Shown here: in pieces, positions 37,667 to 47,268 of the stretch
How positions within the stretch are numbered: position 1 is the first letter of the stretch
Layout of the letters: every line of letters begins with the position of its first letter
Source of the DNA: Actinomyces sp. 432
GTDB lineage: Bacteria > Actinomycetota > Actinomycetes > Actinomycetales > Actinomycetaceae
DNA: 64,000 nucleotides
Reading direction: 5' to 3'
Assembly (NCBI RefSeq): GCF_009930875.1
Contig: NZ_CP025249.1
Span: forward strand, 2,976,001-3,040,000
Translations under genes and position numbers: made by a program
Notes under the pieces: model-generated
What the model saw: only the letters and a program-made list of their open reading frames with translations
Databases searched by the model: none
Told to the model about the DNA's origin: nothing

Positions 37667-38905
37667 TCAGGCAGGTCGCCCCGGACGCGCGGGCGCGCTC
37701 AGCAGTGCCTTCACGTCCTCGGGGTAGGGGAAGGAGCCGGGCCGGTAGGCGCACAGCGGCTCCTCGGCGTGCAGATCCCCGGTGGTGTTGAAGGCGCGGG
37801 CGCGGGAGCCGCCGCACACGCGGTTGTACTCGCACTCCCCGCACTTGCCCTTGAGCCGGGAGGTGTCCCGCACCCCGGTGAAGACCTCGCTGTCGCGGTA
37901 GATCTCCGTCAGGGAGGCCTCGCGCACGTTGCCGGCGCTCTTCTCCAGGAATCCTGAGGGGGTGACGTCGCCGATGTGGGAGATGAACATGAAGCCGTTG
38001 CCGCTGGAGACGGTGATCGGGGGCCGACGCCGCCGCTCGCCGTGATCCAGGCCCAGCTCCACGATCCGCTCCCGCAGACTGCGGTACAGCGGCCCCAGGT
38101 GCATGGCGGCGATCATGTCCTCGCCCTCGATGCCGCGCTGCGCCAGGGCATAGCGCTGCAGGGAGACGCGCCGGAAGTGGTGCCCCTCGGTGGTCTTGGC
38201 GGGCACCGCCTCGCCCATGTCGTAGAAGATGTTGAGCACGTCCTCGATCTCGGCGGCGTCCAGGCTGCCCAGGTCCACCCCACGGCCCGTGGGAACCAGC
38301 AGGAACCCGGACCAGGTCATCGCCCCGTAATCGCGCACGAGCGCGGCGATGTCGGGCAGCTCGTGGACGTTATGGCGGGCGACGACGGAGTTGATCTGCA
38401 CCTTCATCCCCAGCTCGCGGGCCGCCTGCCAGCCGGCGACGGTGCGGTCGAAGGTGCGCTCCACGCCGCGGAAGGCATCGTGGGTGGCGGCGGTGGCGCC
38501 GTCGAGCGACAGGGAGATGACCCCGGCGCCCGCGTCCTGAATGCGGGCCAGGGACTGCTTATTCAGCTTGTCCGTGCCGGAGGGGGACACGGCCATGTGC
38601 AGGCCCAGGCCACTGCCGTAGGCGACCAGCTCGGCCAGGTCGGGGCGTTCGAAGCAGTCCCCGCCGGTGATGATGAAGATGACCGCCGGCTTGCCGAAGG
38701 AGGCGGCCTCATCCATGAGGGCCTTGGCCTCGGCGGTGGTCAGCTCGCGGGGGTCGCGCAGGGGCCGGGAGACGGCCCGGCAGTGGCGGCAGGCCAGCTG
38801 GCAGGCGCGGGTTGACTCCCAGGTCACCAGCATGGGGCGCTGCGCCGGGTCGTGGCGCTGCATGCGCACCGGCCGCGCGGTGCGGGGGTGCGTGGCGGTG
38901 CTCAT
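37667..38905 (-). CDS. Radical SAM/SPASM protein associated with haem synthesis
   Basis: A 412-residue protein with the radical SAM motif CQLACRHC in TWESTRACQLACRHCRAVS, ITGGDCFERPDL, and a C-terminal SPASM region with CGECEYNRVCGG and ...EEPLC for extra Fe-S clusters. It resembles AhbD/NirJ-type and TIGR04053-like proteins seen beside hemQ in actinobacteria. The true start is ATG at 38905, overlapping the hemQ stop (ATGA); the longer open frame upstream is a shadow of hemQ. It may act on haem or porphyrin, or mature a peptide; the operon context favours haem. Confidence 0.88.
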   Translation of the reverse strand: MSTATHPRTARPVRMQRHDPAQRPMLVTWESTRACQLACRHCRAVSRPLRDPRELTTAEAKALMDEAASFGKPAVIFIITGGDCFERPDLAELVAYGSGLGLHMAVSPSGTDKLNKQSLARIQDAGAGVISLSLDGATAATHDAFRGVERTFDRTVAGWQAARELGMKVQINSVVARHNVHELPDIAALVRDYGAMTWSGFLLVPTGRGVDLGSLDAAEIEDVLNIFYDMGEAVPAKTTEGHHFRRVSLQRYALAQRGIEGEDMIAAMHLGPLYRSLRERIVELGLDHGERRRRPPITVSSGNGFMFISHIGDVTPSGFLEKSAGNVREASLTEIYRDSEVFTGVRDTSRLKGKCGECEYNRVCGGSRARAFNTTGDLHAEEPLCAYRPGSFPYPEDVKALLSAPARPGRPA

Positions 38906-39707
38906 GCGCGGGGCTGGCGCTCGGCCCACTCGTGGGGGCTGACGCGGCAGCCGGTGTAGAAGGGGGTGTCCACGCGCACGTGCAGGCGGGCCTCCGTGTA
39001 GCGCTGGTAGTGGATGACGCCCTCCAGGCGGTCCAGGGTGTCCGCCTCGAAGCCGAGCACCCACTCGTAGTCGCTCATGCCGAAGGCGGCGAGCGTGGAG
39101 CCCTTGACATCGGGGTACTTGGAGAAGCCGTTGCGGCCGTGGGCGGCCATGATCCGCGAGCGCTCCTCGGGCTCCAGCAGGTACCAGTCGTAGCTGCGCA
39201 CGAAGGGGTAGACCATGCACCAGTCGCGCGGCGCCACGCCGCCGAAGCAGGCGGGGATGTGCTTGCGGTTGAACTCGGCGGGCGTGTGCAGGCCCATGCA
39301 GGACCACACCGGCTCCAGGTAGCGTCCCAGGGCGCTGGCACGCAGGCGGTGGTTGGCGTCCTGCAGCTTCTCCGGGTCGTCGTCGAGCCACCAGACCATC
39401 AGGTCCGCATCGGAGCGGAAGCCCGACACGTCGTACCAGCCGCGCGTGGTCACATCGGAGACGTCGATGAAGTGGGTGGACTCCCCACCAGCCGACGGCG
39501 CGTGTCCTCCAGCGGCGGCAGCGGCGCCGTCAGCCGGTAGACGGCAAACAGGGCGTAGTGGTTGTTTTCATTGACGGCGTCGAAGTCGACCTCGGCGGCG
39601 TCGCGGGGGTCGCGGTGGGGGCGGCGCTCCTCGTCGTCGAAGCGGTGCAGGCGGGGGGCGCCCTGGCCCGAGTCGGCGTCGGGGTGGGAGCTGTCGTGCT
39701 CGCTCAT
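38902..39707 (-). pseudogene. hemQ: HemQ, coproheme decarboxylase, frameshifted
   Basis: A chlorite-dismutase-family enzyme that decarboxylates coprohaem to haem b. The N-terminal part (MSEHDSSHP... NHYALFAVYRLTAPLPPLEDTRRRLVG) and the remainder (ESTHFIDVSDVTTRGWYDVSGFRSDADLMVWWLDDDPEKLQ... YPFVRSYDWYLLEPEERSRIM...) are in different frames. The break is at the CCCC run 39483-39486 (GGGG on the coding strand); one extra base gives an intact ~268-residue protein. AAGGAG is 8 bases before the ATG. It is essential in this pathway, so a sequencing error is more likely than real loss. Confidence 0.88.
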
Positions 39708-39728
39708 GGGGAATCTCCTTGGTCGGGG

Positions 39729-41242
39729 TTACTGGTGGGTAAAGGTCTGGGGATGGCTTCCGCCCGGGTGCCCGGCGGGTCGGGTGGCGGGCCTGCAGCA
39801 GGTGGGCGGGCAGACGGTGTGGAAGGGGCCGGTGCCGGTGGTGGAGTGCGGGCGCACGTCCTCGCCCCGGGCGACGGCGGCCCGCTCGGCGAGCACGTCG
39901 GCGAGCGAGGCGACGAAGGCGGGGTGGGTGCCGGCCGTGGCCGCGCGCACGTAGGGCAGGCCGAGGTGCTCGGCGGTCTCACGAGCCTCGGTGTCCAGGT
40001 CGAAGACGACCTCCATGTGGTCGGCGACGAATCCGATGGGGGCGACGACGACGCCCGTCGGCACGTCCACGGGCCGCCCGTCGGTCAGGTGCCCGGCGGC
40101 CAGGGCCTGAAGGTGGTCGTTCACGTCCGGTTCCAGCCAGCGGGCCTGCGGCGGGCCGGAGCGGGAGCAGTAGACCAGGTCCGCCTGTGGGCGGCGGCCC
40201 AGGCGGGCGGCGACGGCGGGCAGGAGCACCTCCGCCAGGCGCTCGTGCTGGGCGACGTAGGAGATCTCGGTGGACAGGTCCGCGGCGACGCCGGGCTCCT
40301 GTGCGGAGGGGCCGAGTTCTCGCGAGGAGGGACTGGGGAGGCCCCTCGGCTACCATCCGCGCCGCTCGTTCCTCGCGGCGCTCCCGCCAGCCCCGCCACG
40401 CCTTCGGGGGCCTCCCCCACCCTTCCGGTTACGGTCCGCGGCCCAATTCCAACCGAGTCAGCACTTTCCGCGCACGAGGAGCGCTCTCCAGCCCCTCCCG
40501 AGCCGGCGCGTTCCTCGGCCGTGGGCGCGGACAGCCGCTCCATGGACTCGGGGATGGAGTGCGTGACCAGCACCAACCGGATGCCGTCGGCGCTCACGCC
40601 GTCGGCCACCAGCTGGTTGAAGGCGGCGACGATGGCGTCGGTGTTGGCGGCGAGCATGCCCGGGGTGTTGTAGAAGGGACGGGTCTTATCCACCACCAGC
40701 TCCACCGGCGCGCCCCCGGCGCCACCCACGCGGGCGGCGGCGTCCGCCTCCCGGCCGCGCCCGGTGGCTCCGTCGGCGCCGTCGGCCAGGAGCGCCAGCG
40801 CCCCGGCGACGTCCTCCCGGTACTGGCGGCAGCCGGAGTAGGAGGCATAGGCGGCGGTGGTGATGGCCAGGACGCGGCGGGCGCCGGCGTCGGCGAGCTC
40901 GCGCAGGGCCTCGGAGACGAAGGGGTGCCAGTTGCGGTTGCCGATCACCACCGGCACCCGGCTCCCGCGGGCGGCCAGCTCATCGCGCAGCGCCGCCAGT
41001 AGCTCGGCGTTGCGGGCGTTGATCGGGGAGACGCCATTCCAGCGGCCGTAGTGGCCGGAGACCTCGCGCAGCCGGGAGTCGGGCACGCCCCGGCCCGCGG
41101 TGGCGTTGCGCATGAAGGGGAGCACGTCGTCGGGGCCCTCGGGGCCGCCGTAGGACAGCAGCAGGACGGCGTCGTAGGGAGCCAGCGGGTCGGCGGCGGA
41201 GGCGGGGCCGGAGGCTGTCACGGACCTGGCCTGAGGGGTCAT
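39729..41242 (-). pseudogene. hemH: HemH/CpfC, coproporphyrin ferrochelatase, frameshifted and enlarged
   Basis: Inserts iron into coproporphyrin III. The N-terminal part (YDAVLLLSYGGPEGPDDVLPFMRN... SGCRQYREDV... THSIPESMERLSAP) and C-terminal part (AQEPGVAADLSTEISYVAQHERLAEVLLPAVAARLG... YCSRSGPPQARWLEPDVNDHL) are in different frames, equivalent to one missing base. Between them lies about 170 bp of Gly/Ala/Arg-rich low-complexity sequence (40330-40500). The SGC and C-terminal CPPTCC cysteines fit the [2Fe-2S] site of actinobacterial ferrochelatases. ATG overlaps the hemA stop by 4 bases. Confidence 0.85.
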
Positions 41243-42678
41243 TGGGCTCCTCCCGGGGCCGGGGCGGTTGGGGCCGGGGTGGTTGTGGCCGGGGCAACCG
41301 CGGCGCGCAGGTCGGCGGCGATCTCCACGCCCAGCAGCAGGTCGAGGGCGTCGAGGTAGTCCTGGCCGCGCCCGGCCTCGGCGGCGGCACGGGCGGCAAC
41401 AGTGGGATGGTGCAGCATGCGGGCCGCCAGGTGGTGCAGGGCGCGGGCGGCGTCGCCGGCGTCCACCTGGCCGTCACGCACGCGCAGGCGGGCAACCTCC
41501 TCCTCAACGAGTTCCGCCACATGCCCGCGCAGGCTGCAAACCACCGGATCCATGCGCCGCCCGGACAGCATGCGCTCGAACAGGGCGGTCTCCTCATCCA
41601 CAATGGCGCGCGCGGCCTGCACCTGGCGGGCTTCGGCCGCGGGCACGGATCGCTGCACGCTGGGCAGGTCGATCAGCCGCACCCCGGGCATGGAGCCGAC
41701 GGCCCTTTCCACATCACGGGTGAGCGCAAGGTCGAGGATCACCAGGGGGCGGAGGCGGTTCCCGGCGTGCGGCCGGGACGGGACGGGCCGCGCGGGGCCT
41801 GCTGCCCGCTCGGCAGCGGCCGGGGCCACGAGCTCGCGGGTCAGCACCGGGGCGCCCAGGCCCCGGCAGGTGATGACCAGGTCGGCTCCCGCCAGTGCGT
41901 CGGGCAGGGCGACGTCGTCAATCGCCCTGAGTCCGCGGCCGACGGCGAAGGCGGCGGCCCGGTCCGAGCGGGAGTAGACGGAGATGTCGATGACCCCGCG
42001 CCGACGCAGGGCGGTCACCGTGGCGCCCGCATAGGCCCCGGTACCGACGATCAGGGTCCGCACGCCCTCAAGAGGCGGCAGGTGACGGGCAGCCAGGTCT
42101 ACGCCGACCCCCACGACGGAGCGGCCATTGCCCGCCAGGCCGGTCTCGTGGGCGACGCGGCGGGAGGCGGTGGAGGCGTGCTCGACGGCGCGGGACAGAT
42201 CGGTTGAGAGAGTGTCTTCCTCGGTGGCAACCCGCATGGCACGACGTAGCTGGCCGGCGATCTCGCGCTCGCCCACAACCATGGACTCCAGCCCGGCGGC
42301 GGTGGCGAACAACTCATTGACGGCAGCGTTTCCGCTCCAGGCGGTCAGCTCGACGGGTTCCGCCGCAACCGGGCCCGCGTCGGCCCAATGCCGTCCGGCC
42401 CCGGGGTGCGTGCCGGAGAGCGCCTCGGCGGCGGGGCGCAGGCCCGCACGCCGGGCCAGGAAGCCGGTGACGTCGTGACGCAGGGCGTCGGCCGGGAGGG
42501 CCTGCGGTGCGTCCAGTAGCAGCGCCAGGCGGTTGCAGGTCCCCAGGACGATCGCGCCCCGCAGCTGTGGGAGGGCGCGCATGAGGTCCGGGCCGAGGTG
42601 CGCGGCGGTTGCACCCAGGCGGGCGACCGCGTCGAGGCCCTGGGTGCGGTGGTCGGCGGAGAGCAGATGGATAGTCAC
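41239..42678 (-). CDS. hemA: HemA, glutamyl-tRNA reductase
   Basis: A 479-residue enzyme for the first committed step of tetrapyrrole synthesis (glutamyl-tRNA to glutamate-1-semialdehyde). The catalytic Cys48 is in VLGTCNRLALL; SMVVGEREIAGQLRRA and the NADPH-binding VGTGAYAGATVTALRRRG follow, then the C-terminal dimerisation helix (HVAELVEEEVARLR). It starts with GTG and heads hemA-hemH-hemQ-radical SAM, divergent from hemE. An Ala/Pro-rich tail and a loop around residue 300 are additions. Confidence 0.95.
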   Translation of the reverse strand: MTIHLLSADHRTQGLDAVARLGATAAHLGPDLMRALPQLRGAIVLGTCNRLALLLDAPQALPADALRHDVTGFLARRAGLRPAAEALSGTHPGAGRHWADAGPVAAEPVELTAWSGNAAVNELFATAAGLESMVVGEREIAGQLRRAMRVATEEDTLSTDLSRAVEHASTASRRVAHETGLAGNGRSVVGVGVDLAARHLPPLEGVRTLIVGTGAYAGATVTALRRRGVIDISVYSRSDRAAAFAVGRGLRAIDDVALPDALAGADLVITCRGLGAPVLTRELVAPAAAERAAGPARPVPSRPHAGNRLRPLVILDLALTRDVERAVGSMPGVRLIDLPSVQRSVPAAEARQVQAARAIVDEETALFERMLSGRRMDPVVCSLRGHVAELVEEEVARLRVRDGQVDAGDAARALHHLAARMLHHPTVAARAAAEAGRGQDYLDALDLLLGVEIAADLRAAVAPATTTPAPTAPAPGGAQ

Positions 42679-42747
42679 GGCGAGTGGTAGTCAAGCATTG
42701 GATGCCGGTCGGGGCACAATTATCACCGGCACCGCCCTCAACTATTC

Positions 42748-42824
42748 CGACACTGCGTCAGATTAGTTTTACGACACTGCGTCACATGACTGGTAGCCAG
42801 CGGTATTGCAGGCTAAACCAGTCA
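42748..42824. promoter_or_regulatory. Repeats and palindrome between the divergent haem operons
   Basis: CGACACTGCGTCA occurs twice (42748-42760 and 42772-42784, 24 bp apart), followed by an interrupted palindrome with perfect 8-base arms TGACTGGT (42787) and ACCAGTCA (42817) that continue loosely inward (AGCC/GGCT). The region is the only shared control space for all the haem genes, and is more AT-rich than its surroundings. A haem- or iron-responsive operator is inferred. Confidence 0.5.
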
Positions 42825-42929
42825 CTGGGCGAAGGGTTCTGGGCGAGGCGGCACAATGTTCGGACGGCGCTTTCCGGCGACGCCACGTCATGTCATTTCA
42901 ACCGGGACCACCAGGACGAGGACTATTTC

Positions 42930-44327
42930 GTGAGTATTTCCGTGCAGAATTCCGGCGGGGCGGACCACCCGGCCGGGAGCGGCGGCTCCACCGGCCTGAG
43001 CGCCCCGCAGCCGGGGCGACCCGCCCTGCTGGAGGCCCTGGCCGGGCGCCGTCCGAGGCGTACACCCGTGTGGTTCATGCGGCAGGCGGGGCGCTCGCTG
43101 CCGGAGTACCGCGCCCTGCGCGAGCGGGCCGGGGCACCCATGTTGGATGTGTGCCTGTGGCCGCAGGCGGCCGCGCAGGTGACGCTGCAGCCGGTACGGC
43201 GCCACGGCGTGGATGCCGCCGTGCTGTTCTCCGACATCATGGTGCCGCTGCGGCTGGCCGGGGTGGAGGTGCGCATCGAGCCGGGCACCGGCCCCGTGCT
43301 GGACGCCCCCGTACGCGACTGGGCGCAAGTGCGCCGCCTGACCGCGCACCACTACGGGGACGCCGACCAGGCCGGGGCGGGGCCGGACGGCAGGGCACTC
43401 GACGGCGCCGCAGGGGTGAGCGCGATCCAGGCGGCCGTGCGGGCGGTTGTGGCGGAGCTGGGCGGTCCGGGGCAACCAGGTGCCGGCGCAAGCGCGCCAC
43501 GGCAGGCGGACCGCGCCCACAGCCACAATCGCGGCGAACCGCACCGCGCGTCAGCCGACTCTGGCGGCCTGTCCGCCCGGGCGCTGGCGGGACTGGCGCA
43601 GTCGCGCGGCGAGGCGGAGTGGACCCCGCTGCTCGGCTTCGGCGGGGCACCGTTCACCCTGGTGGCCTACCTGGCGGAGGGCCGCCCCTCCCGCGACCAC
43701 TTGGCCGCCCGCACGCTCATGCACGCCGACCCGACCGCCTGGGACACGCTGATGACCTGGGCAGCGCACCTGACGGGCCAGTTCATGGCCACGCAGGTAG
43801 CCGCGGGCGCGGCCGCCGTCCAGCTCTTCGACTCCTGGGCCGGCTCACTGTCCGCAGCCGACTACCGCGAGAAGGTCGCCCCCTACTCGGCACTGGCGCT
43901 GGACGTGGCCCGCGACGCCGTGTCCCCCACCACCGGCGCCCCGGCGCCGGTGATTCACTTCGCCACCCGGGCCGGACACCTGCTGCCCGAGCTGCACCGC
44001 ACCGGGGCCGACGTCGTCGGCGTGGACGAGTGCACCGACCTGGCCCTGGCTGCCACCGCCCTCGGGGAGCGGGACGACGGGTCCGGCGCGCGCCCAGTGC
44101 AGGGCAACCTGAACCCCGCCCTGCTGGCCGCACCCTGGGAAGTGCTCGCACCGGCGGTGGATGCCTGTGTGGAGGCGGGCCGGGCGGCACCCGCGCACGT
44201 GTTCAACCTAGGGCACGGGGTACCCCCGTCAACCGACCCGAATGTGCTCACCCGGGTGGTGGCACGCGTGCACAAGTCGCAGGACTGGGAACGTATGGCG
44301 CTGACCGGATGGGATGGACAGGCATGA
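42930..44327 (+). CDS. hemE: HemE, uroporphyrinogen decarboxylase
   Basis: A 465-residue enzyme converting uroporphyrinogen III to coproporphyrinogen III. Signatures: TPVWFMRQAGRSLPEYRALRE, ILFSDIMVPLRLAGVEVRIEPGTGP, GFGGAPFTLVAYLAEG and FNLGHGVPPSTDPNVLTRVV. It is about 110 residues longer than usual; residues 178-230 form a Gly/Ala/Arg/His-rich insertion before the WTPLLGFGGAPF segment, and the N-terminus has ~25 extra residues. GTG at 42930 was chosen with GACGAGGA upstream. It is the first gene of the plus-strand haem operon and overlaps hemY by 4 bases. Confidence 0.95.
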   Translation: MSISVQNSGGADHPAGSGGSTGLSAPQPGRPALLEALAGRRPRRTPVWFMRQAGRSLPEYRALRERAGAPMLDVCLWPQAAAQVTLQPVRRHGVDAAVLFSDIMVPLRLAGVEVRIEPGTGPVLDAPVRDWAQVRRLTAHHYGDADQAGAGPDGRALDGAAGVSAIQAAVRAVVAELGGPGQPGAGASAPRQADRAHSHNRGEPHRASADSGGLSARALAGLAQSRGEAEWTPLLGFGGAPFTLVAYLAEGRPSRDHLAARTLMHADPTAWDTLMTWAAHLTGQFMATQVAAGAAAVQLFDSWAGSLSAADYREKVAPYSALALDVARDAVSPTTGAPAPVIHFATRAGHLLPELHRTGADVVGVDECTDLALAATALGERDDGSGARPVQGNLNPALLAAPWEVLAPAVDACVEAGRAAPAHVFNLGHGVPPSTDPNVLTRVVARVHKSQDWERMALTGWDGQA

Positions 44328-46048
44328 GCGAGCAGCTGACCGATGGCGGCGGGACTATGTCCCCGGGGCCGGCGGGTGGACCGGCCGAGCCGCTCGAGGC
44401 GCTGGTGGTGGGCGGCGGGATCGCCGGGCTCGCCGCCGCCTGGGAACTGGCCCGCGCGGGACTGCGGCCACTGCTGGTCGAGGCGCGCGGCTACACCGGC
44501 GGACTCGTTGCCGGCGCAGACATCGGCGGGGTGCGCATGGACCTGGGTGCCGAGGGATTCGTCGTCCGCGGGGACGCGATCACGCAGATGGTAGATGCCC
44601 TGGGGCTGCGCGTGGTCGGCCCCTCCGGCGGCGGGGCGCGCTTGTTCCTGCCGCCGCCACCAGACGCCGCCGACTGCGACGGCGCAGCTGCCGGCCCGGG
44701 CACCGCGCAGGCGGCTTCCGACGCCCCTCCCACCGATCCGGCCCGTGGCTGGCGGGCCCACCGCTTCCTGCGCGACGGTTTCCTAGGCATCCCGGCCGAT
44801 CCGCTCGCCGAGGACGTTGTGGCCGTAATCGGGCGGGCCGGGGCCTTGCGGGCAGCCCGAGACGCCGAGCTTGACGGGACGGTGGGCACCCGCCCCGAAG
44901 ACCCGGCCGACCTGGCCGCCTTCGTGCGTACCCGCATGGGCGAGGCAGTCCTGGAGCGCCTGGTCCGCCCGATTGTGGCGGGAATCCACACCGCCGACCC
45001 CGCCGACCTCGCGGCCGACACGGTCGCCCCCGGACTGCGGGAGGCGACCGCACGCCTGGGCTCGTTGCAGGCCGCCGTCGGCGAGCTGCTGGGGCGGCGC
45101 CGGGCCCGCCGCCGGGGAGGCGGCGCCGCGGACGTGACCGTCGAGGGCGGCCTGTTCCGCCTCACCGATGCGCTGCGGGAGGCGATCGAGACTGCCGGCG
45201 GCCGGGTGCTTACCCGCACCGGCGCGCAGTGGCTACAGCCGGCCACGCGCACCGCCGGGCCCGGCGGCACCGACTCCACCGGCGCCTGGGAGGTGGGGAT
45301 CGCACCCACTGCGCGCGGGAAGACGCCGTCGGACGAGCCGGTGGCGGCCGGGGAGCAGTGGGTGGTGCGCACGCCACGAGTCGTGCTGGCCTGTTCAGCG
45401 GGGGCAGCACTCCGGCTGCTGGCAGGAGCACCCGGGGTGGAGACCCAGGTACCGGTTCCGGTCGGCTCCCCGATCGCCCGTTTCACCCTGGTAGCTCACG
45501 CCCCGGGACTGGCCGACGCACCGGTGGGCTCCGGACTGCTGGTGGCACCGGCCGCACCCGGACGAGCGCCCGTCAAGGCCAAGGCACTGTCACACCTGTC
45601 GGTGAAGTGGCCGTGGATCGGGGAACAACTACGGCAATTGCACGGCCCCGGCGCCGCGGGAGCACCCGCCGATGCGGTACACGCACTGCGCCTGTCCTAC
45701 GGACGCCCGGGGGAACCGCGCCCCCAGGTGGAACTGGCGGACGCGCTGGCCGATGTCGAGGTGCTTACGGGTGTGCGCCTGCGGGAGCAGGACGTGCTCG
45801 ACTCCAAGCTGGTGCGCTGGGACGGGACCCTGCCGCCGGTGACGCCCGCCTACCGCGAACGCACCCGGCGCCTGGAGTCCCAGGTCGAGCCCCTGGAAGG
45901 CCTGGCGGTCACCGGCGCCTGGGTAGCCGGAACGGGCATCGCCGCCGTCGTCGCCCATGCCCGCGAGCAGGCGGCCGGGCTCACCGGCATGCCGCGGGTC
46001 ACGGCGGACGGCACTTGCGGCCATAGGGAACCGGAGGGACTTGCATGA
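44324..46048 (+). CDS. hemY: HemY/CgoX, coproporphyrinogen III oxidase (FAD)
   Basis: A 574-residue FAD enzyme: the dinucleotide fold is VVGGGIAGLAAAWELARAGLRPLLVEA, with GARLFLPP..., LVRPIVAGIHTADPADLAADTV and the C-terminal VTGAWVAGTGIAAVVAHA. In Gram-positive bacteria this enzyme oxidises coproporphyrinogen III to coproporphyrin III, feeding HemH. Three Ala/Gly/Pro-rich insertions (about residues 110-135, 260-275, 300-330) are unusual. ATG overlaps hemE (ATGA) and its stop overlaps hemC. Confidence 0.93.
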   Translation: MSEQLTDGGGTMSPGPAGGPAEPLEALVVGGGIAGLAAAWELARAGLRPLLVEARGYTGGLVAGADIGGVRMDLGAEGFVVRGDAITQMVDALGLRVVGPSGGGARLFLPPPPDAADCDGAAAGPGTAQAASDAPPTDPARGWRAHRFLRDGFLGIPADPLAEDVVAVIGRAGALRAARDAELDGTVGTRPEDPADLAAFVRTRMGEAVLERLVRPIVAGIHTADPADLAADTVAPGLREATARLGSLQAAVGELLGRRRARRRGGGAADVTVEGGLFRLTDALREAIETAGGRVLTRTGAQWLQPATRTAGPGGTDSTGAWEVGIAPTARGKTPSDEPVAAGEQWVVRTPRVVLACSAGAALRLLAGAPGVETQVPVPVGSPIARFTLVAHAPGLADAPVGSGLLVAPAAPGRAPVKAKALSHLSVKWPWIGEQLRQLHGPGAAGAPADAVHALRLSYGRPGEPRPQVELADALADVEVLTGVRLREQDVLDSKLVRWDGTLPPVTPAYRERTRRLESQVEPLEGLAVTGAWVAGTGIAAVVAHAREQAAGLTGMPRVTADGTCGHREPEGLA

Positions 46049-47268
46049 GCAGCGGCACGATTATCGGAGCGGGTGCGCCGTCGGCGCGGACCGTGCGTCT
46101 GGGAACACGCGGCTCGGCGCTGGCGGTTGCCCAGTCCTCACAGGTGGCGCGGGCGATCGTCGCCGCCTCCCGCCAAATCGGCACCGACCTGCAAGTGGAG
46201 CTCGTCCCGATCCGTACCCGCGGCGATGTTGACTCCACCCCGCTGACCCGGCTCGGCGGAGTGGGGGTATTCGCCGCCGCCCTGCGCGAAGCGCTCCTGG
46301 ACGGCAGCTGCGACCTGGCCGTGCACTCCTGCAAGGACCTGCCCACCACGCCGGTGCCGGGGCTGCACATCGCGGCGATTCCGCCGCGGGAGGACCCGCG
46401 CGACGCCCTGTGCACGGCGGGCGGGGTCGGCCTGGCCGACCTCCCGCCCGGCGCGCGCGTGGGCACCGGGTCACCGCGCCGGGCCGCACAGCTGCTAGCC
46501 GTGCGACCGGATCTTCAGGTCGTGCCCGTGCGCGGGAACGTACCCACCCGCCTGTCCCGCGTGGTCGGCTCGGTTGTAGGCGCCGACGGGCCTATGGGGG
46601 CCGTGCGCGAACCCGACCTGGACGCGGTGGTACTAGCGCTGGCGGGCCTGCGCCGCCTGGGTCTGGACGACTATGCCACCCAGCCGCTGGCGCTGCCCCA
46701 GGACGGCCCCCGGGCGGGGACCCCGGGCGGGGACCAGTCCGCGCAGGACGCGTCACCGGCAGCCGCCGCACGCACACCCGTCATGGTGCCGGCGCCCGCG
46801 CAGGGTGCGCTGGCCCTGGAGACGCGGAGCACGGCGGGAACCGAGCAGGATCGGCCCGTCGGCAGGCCGGGAGCAGATACCTCTCCGCGCGCCGGGGTGG
46901 CCCCGCGCGATCCCGGGCTGGCCGCCGCGCTTGCTGCGACCGTATCCGCGCTGGACGATCCGCTCACCCACGCGGCCGTAACCGCCGAACGTGCGCTCAT
47001 GCGTCACCTGGAGGCTGGCTGCGCCGCGCCGGTGGGGGCCGTGGCCGTGCCTACCGCGCTACCGGAGGGGCTCACCGGGCTGCGTCTTGACGCGGTCGTC
47101 GCGACCGCCGACGGGCGGCGCGTGCTGCGGGAATCGGTGACCGGGACCCGGGCGGACGCCTCCGCGCTCGGTGAGGCGGTGGCGCAGGCACTGCTGGAGG
47201 CGGGCGCCGCCGATCTGGTCGACCTGCACGCCGCGCTGCCCGGTCGCGGCCGCCGGGAGGCGCCGTGA
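46045..47268 (+). CDS. hemC: HemC, porphobilinogen deaminase
   Basis: A 407-residue enzyme that assembles four porphobilinogens. It has VRLGTRGSALAVAQS, VHSCKDLPTT, GTGSPRRAAQL, VRGNVPTRLSR, PAPAQGALALE and the dipyrromethane-binding Cys326 in LEAGCAAPVGA. The family is usually ~310 residues; the excess lies in two disordered insertions near bases 46690-46790 and 46830-46930, on either side of the PAPAQGAL motif. It overlaps hemY and hemD by 4 bases each. Confidence 0.95.
   Translation: MSSGTIIGAGAPSARTVRLGTRGSALAVAQSSQVARAIVAASRQIGTDLQVELVPIRTRGDVDSTPLTRLGGVGVFAAALREALLDGSCDLAVHSCKDLPTTPVPGLHIAAIPPREDPRDALCTAGGVGLADLPPGARVGTGSPRRAAQLLAVRPDLQVVPVRGNVPTRLSRVVGSVVGADGPMGAVREPDLDAVVLALAGLRRLGLDDYATQPLALPQDGPRAGTPGGDQSAQDASPAAAARTPVMVPAPAQGALALETRSTAGTEQDRPVGRPGADTSPRAGVAPRDPGLAAALAATVSALDDPLTHAAVTAERALMRHLEAGCAAPVGAVAVPTALPEGLTGLRLDAVVATADGRRVLRESVTGTRADASALGEAVAQALLEAGAADLVDLHAALPGRGRREAP

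Noticed and set aside
42806..44323. Upstream extension of the hemY frame through hemE
   Set aside because: The frame is open by chance across hemE; hemY begins at ATG 44324 with the FAD motif soon after.
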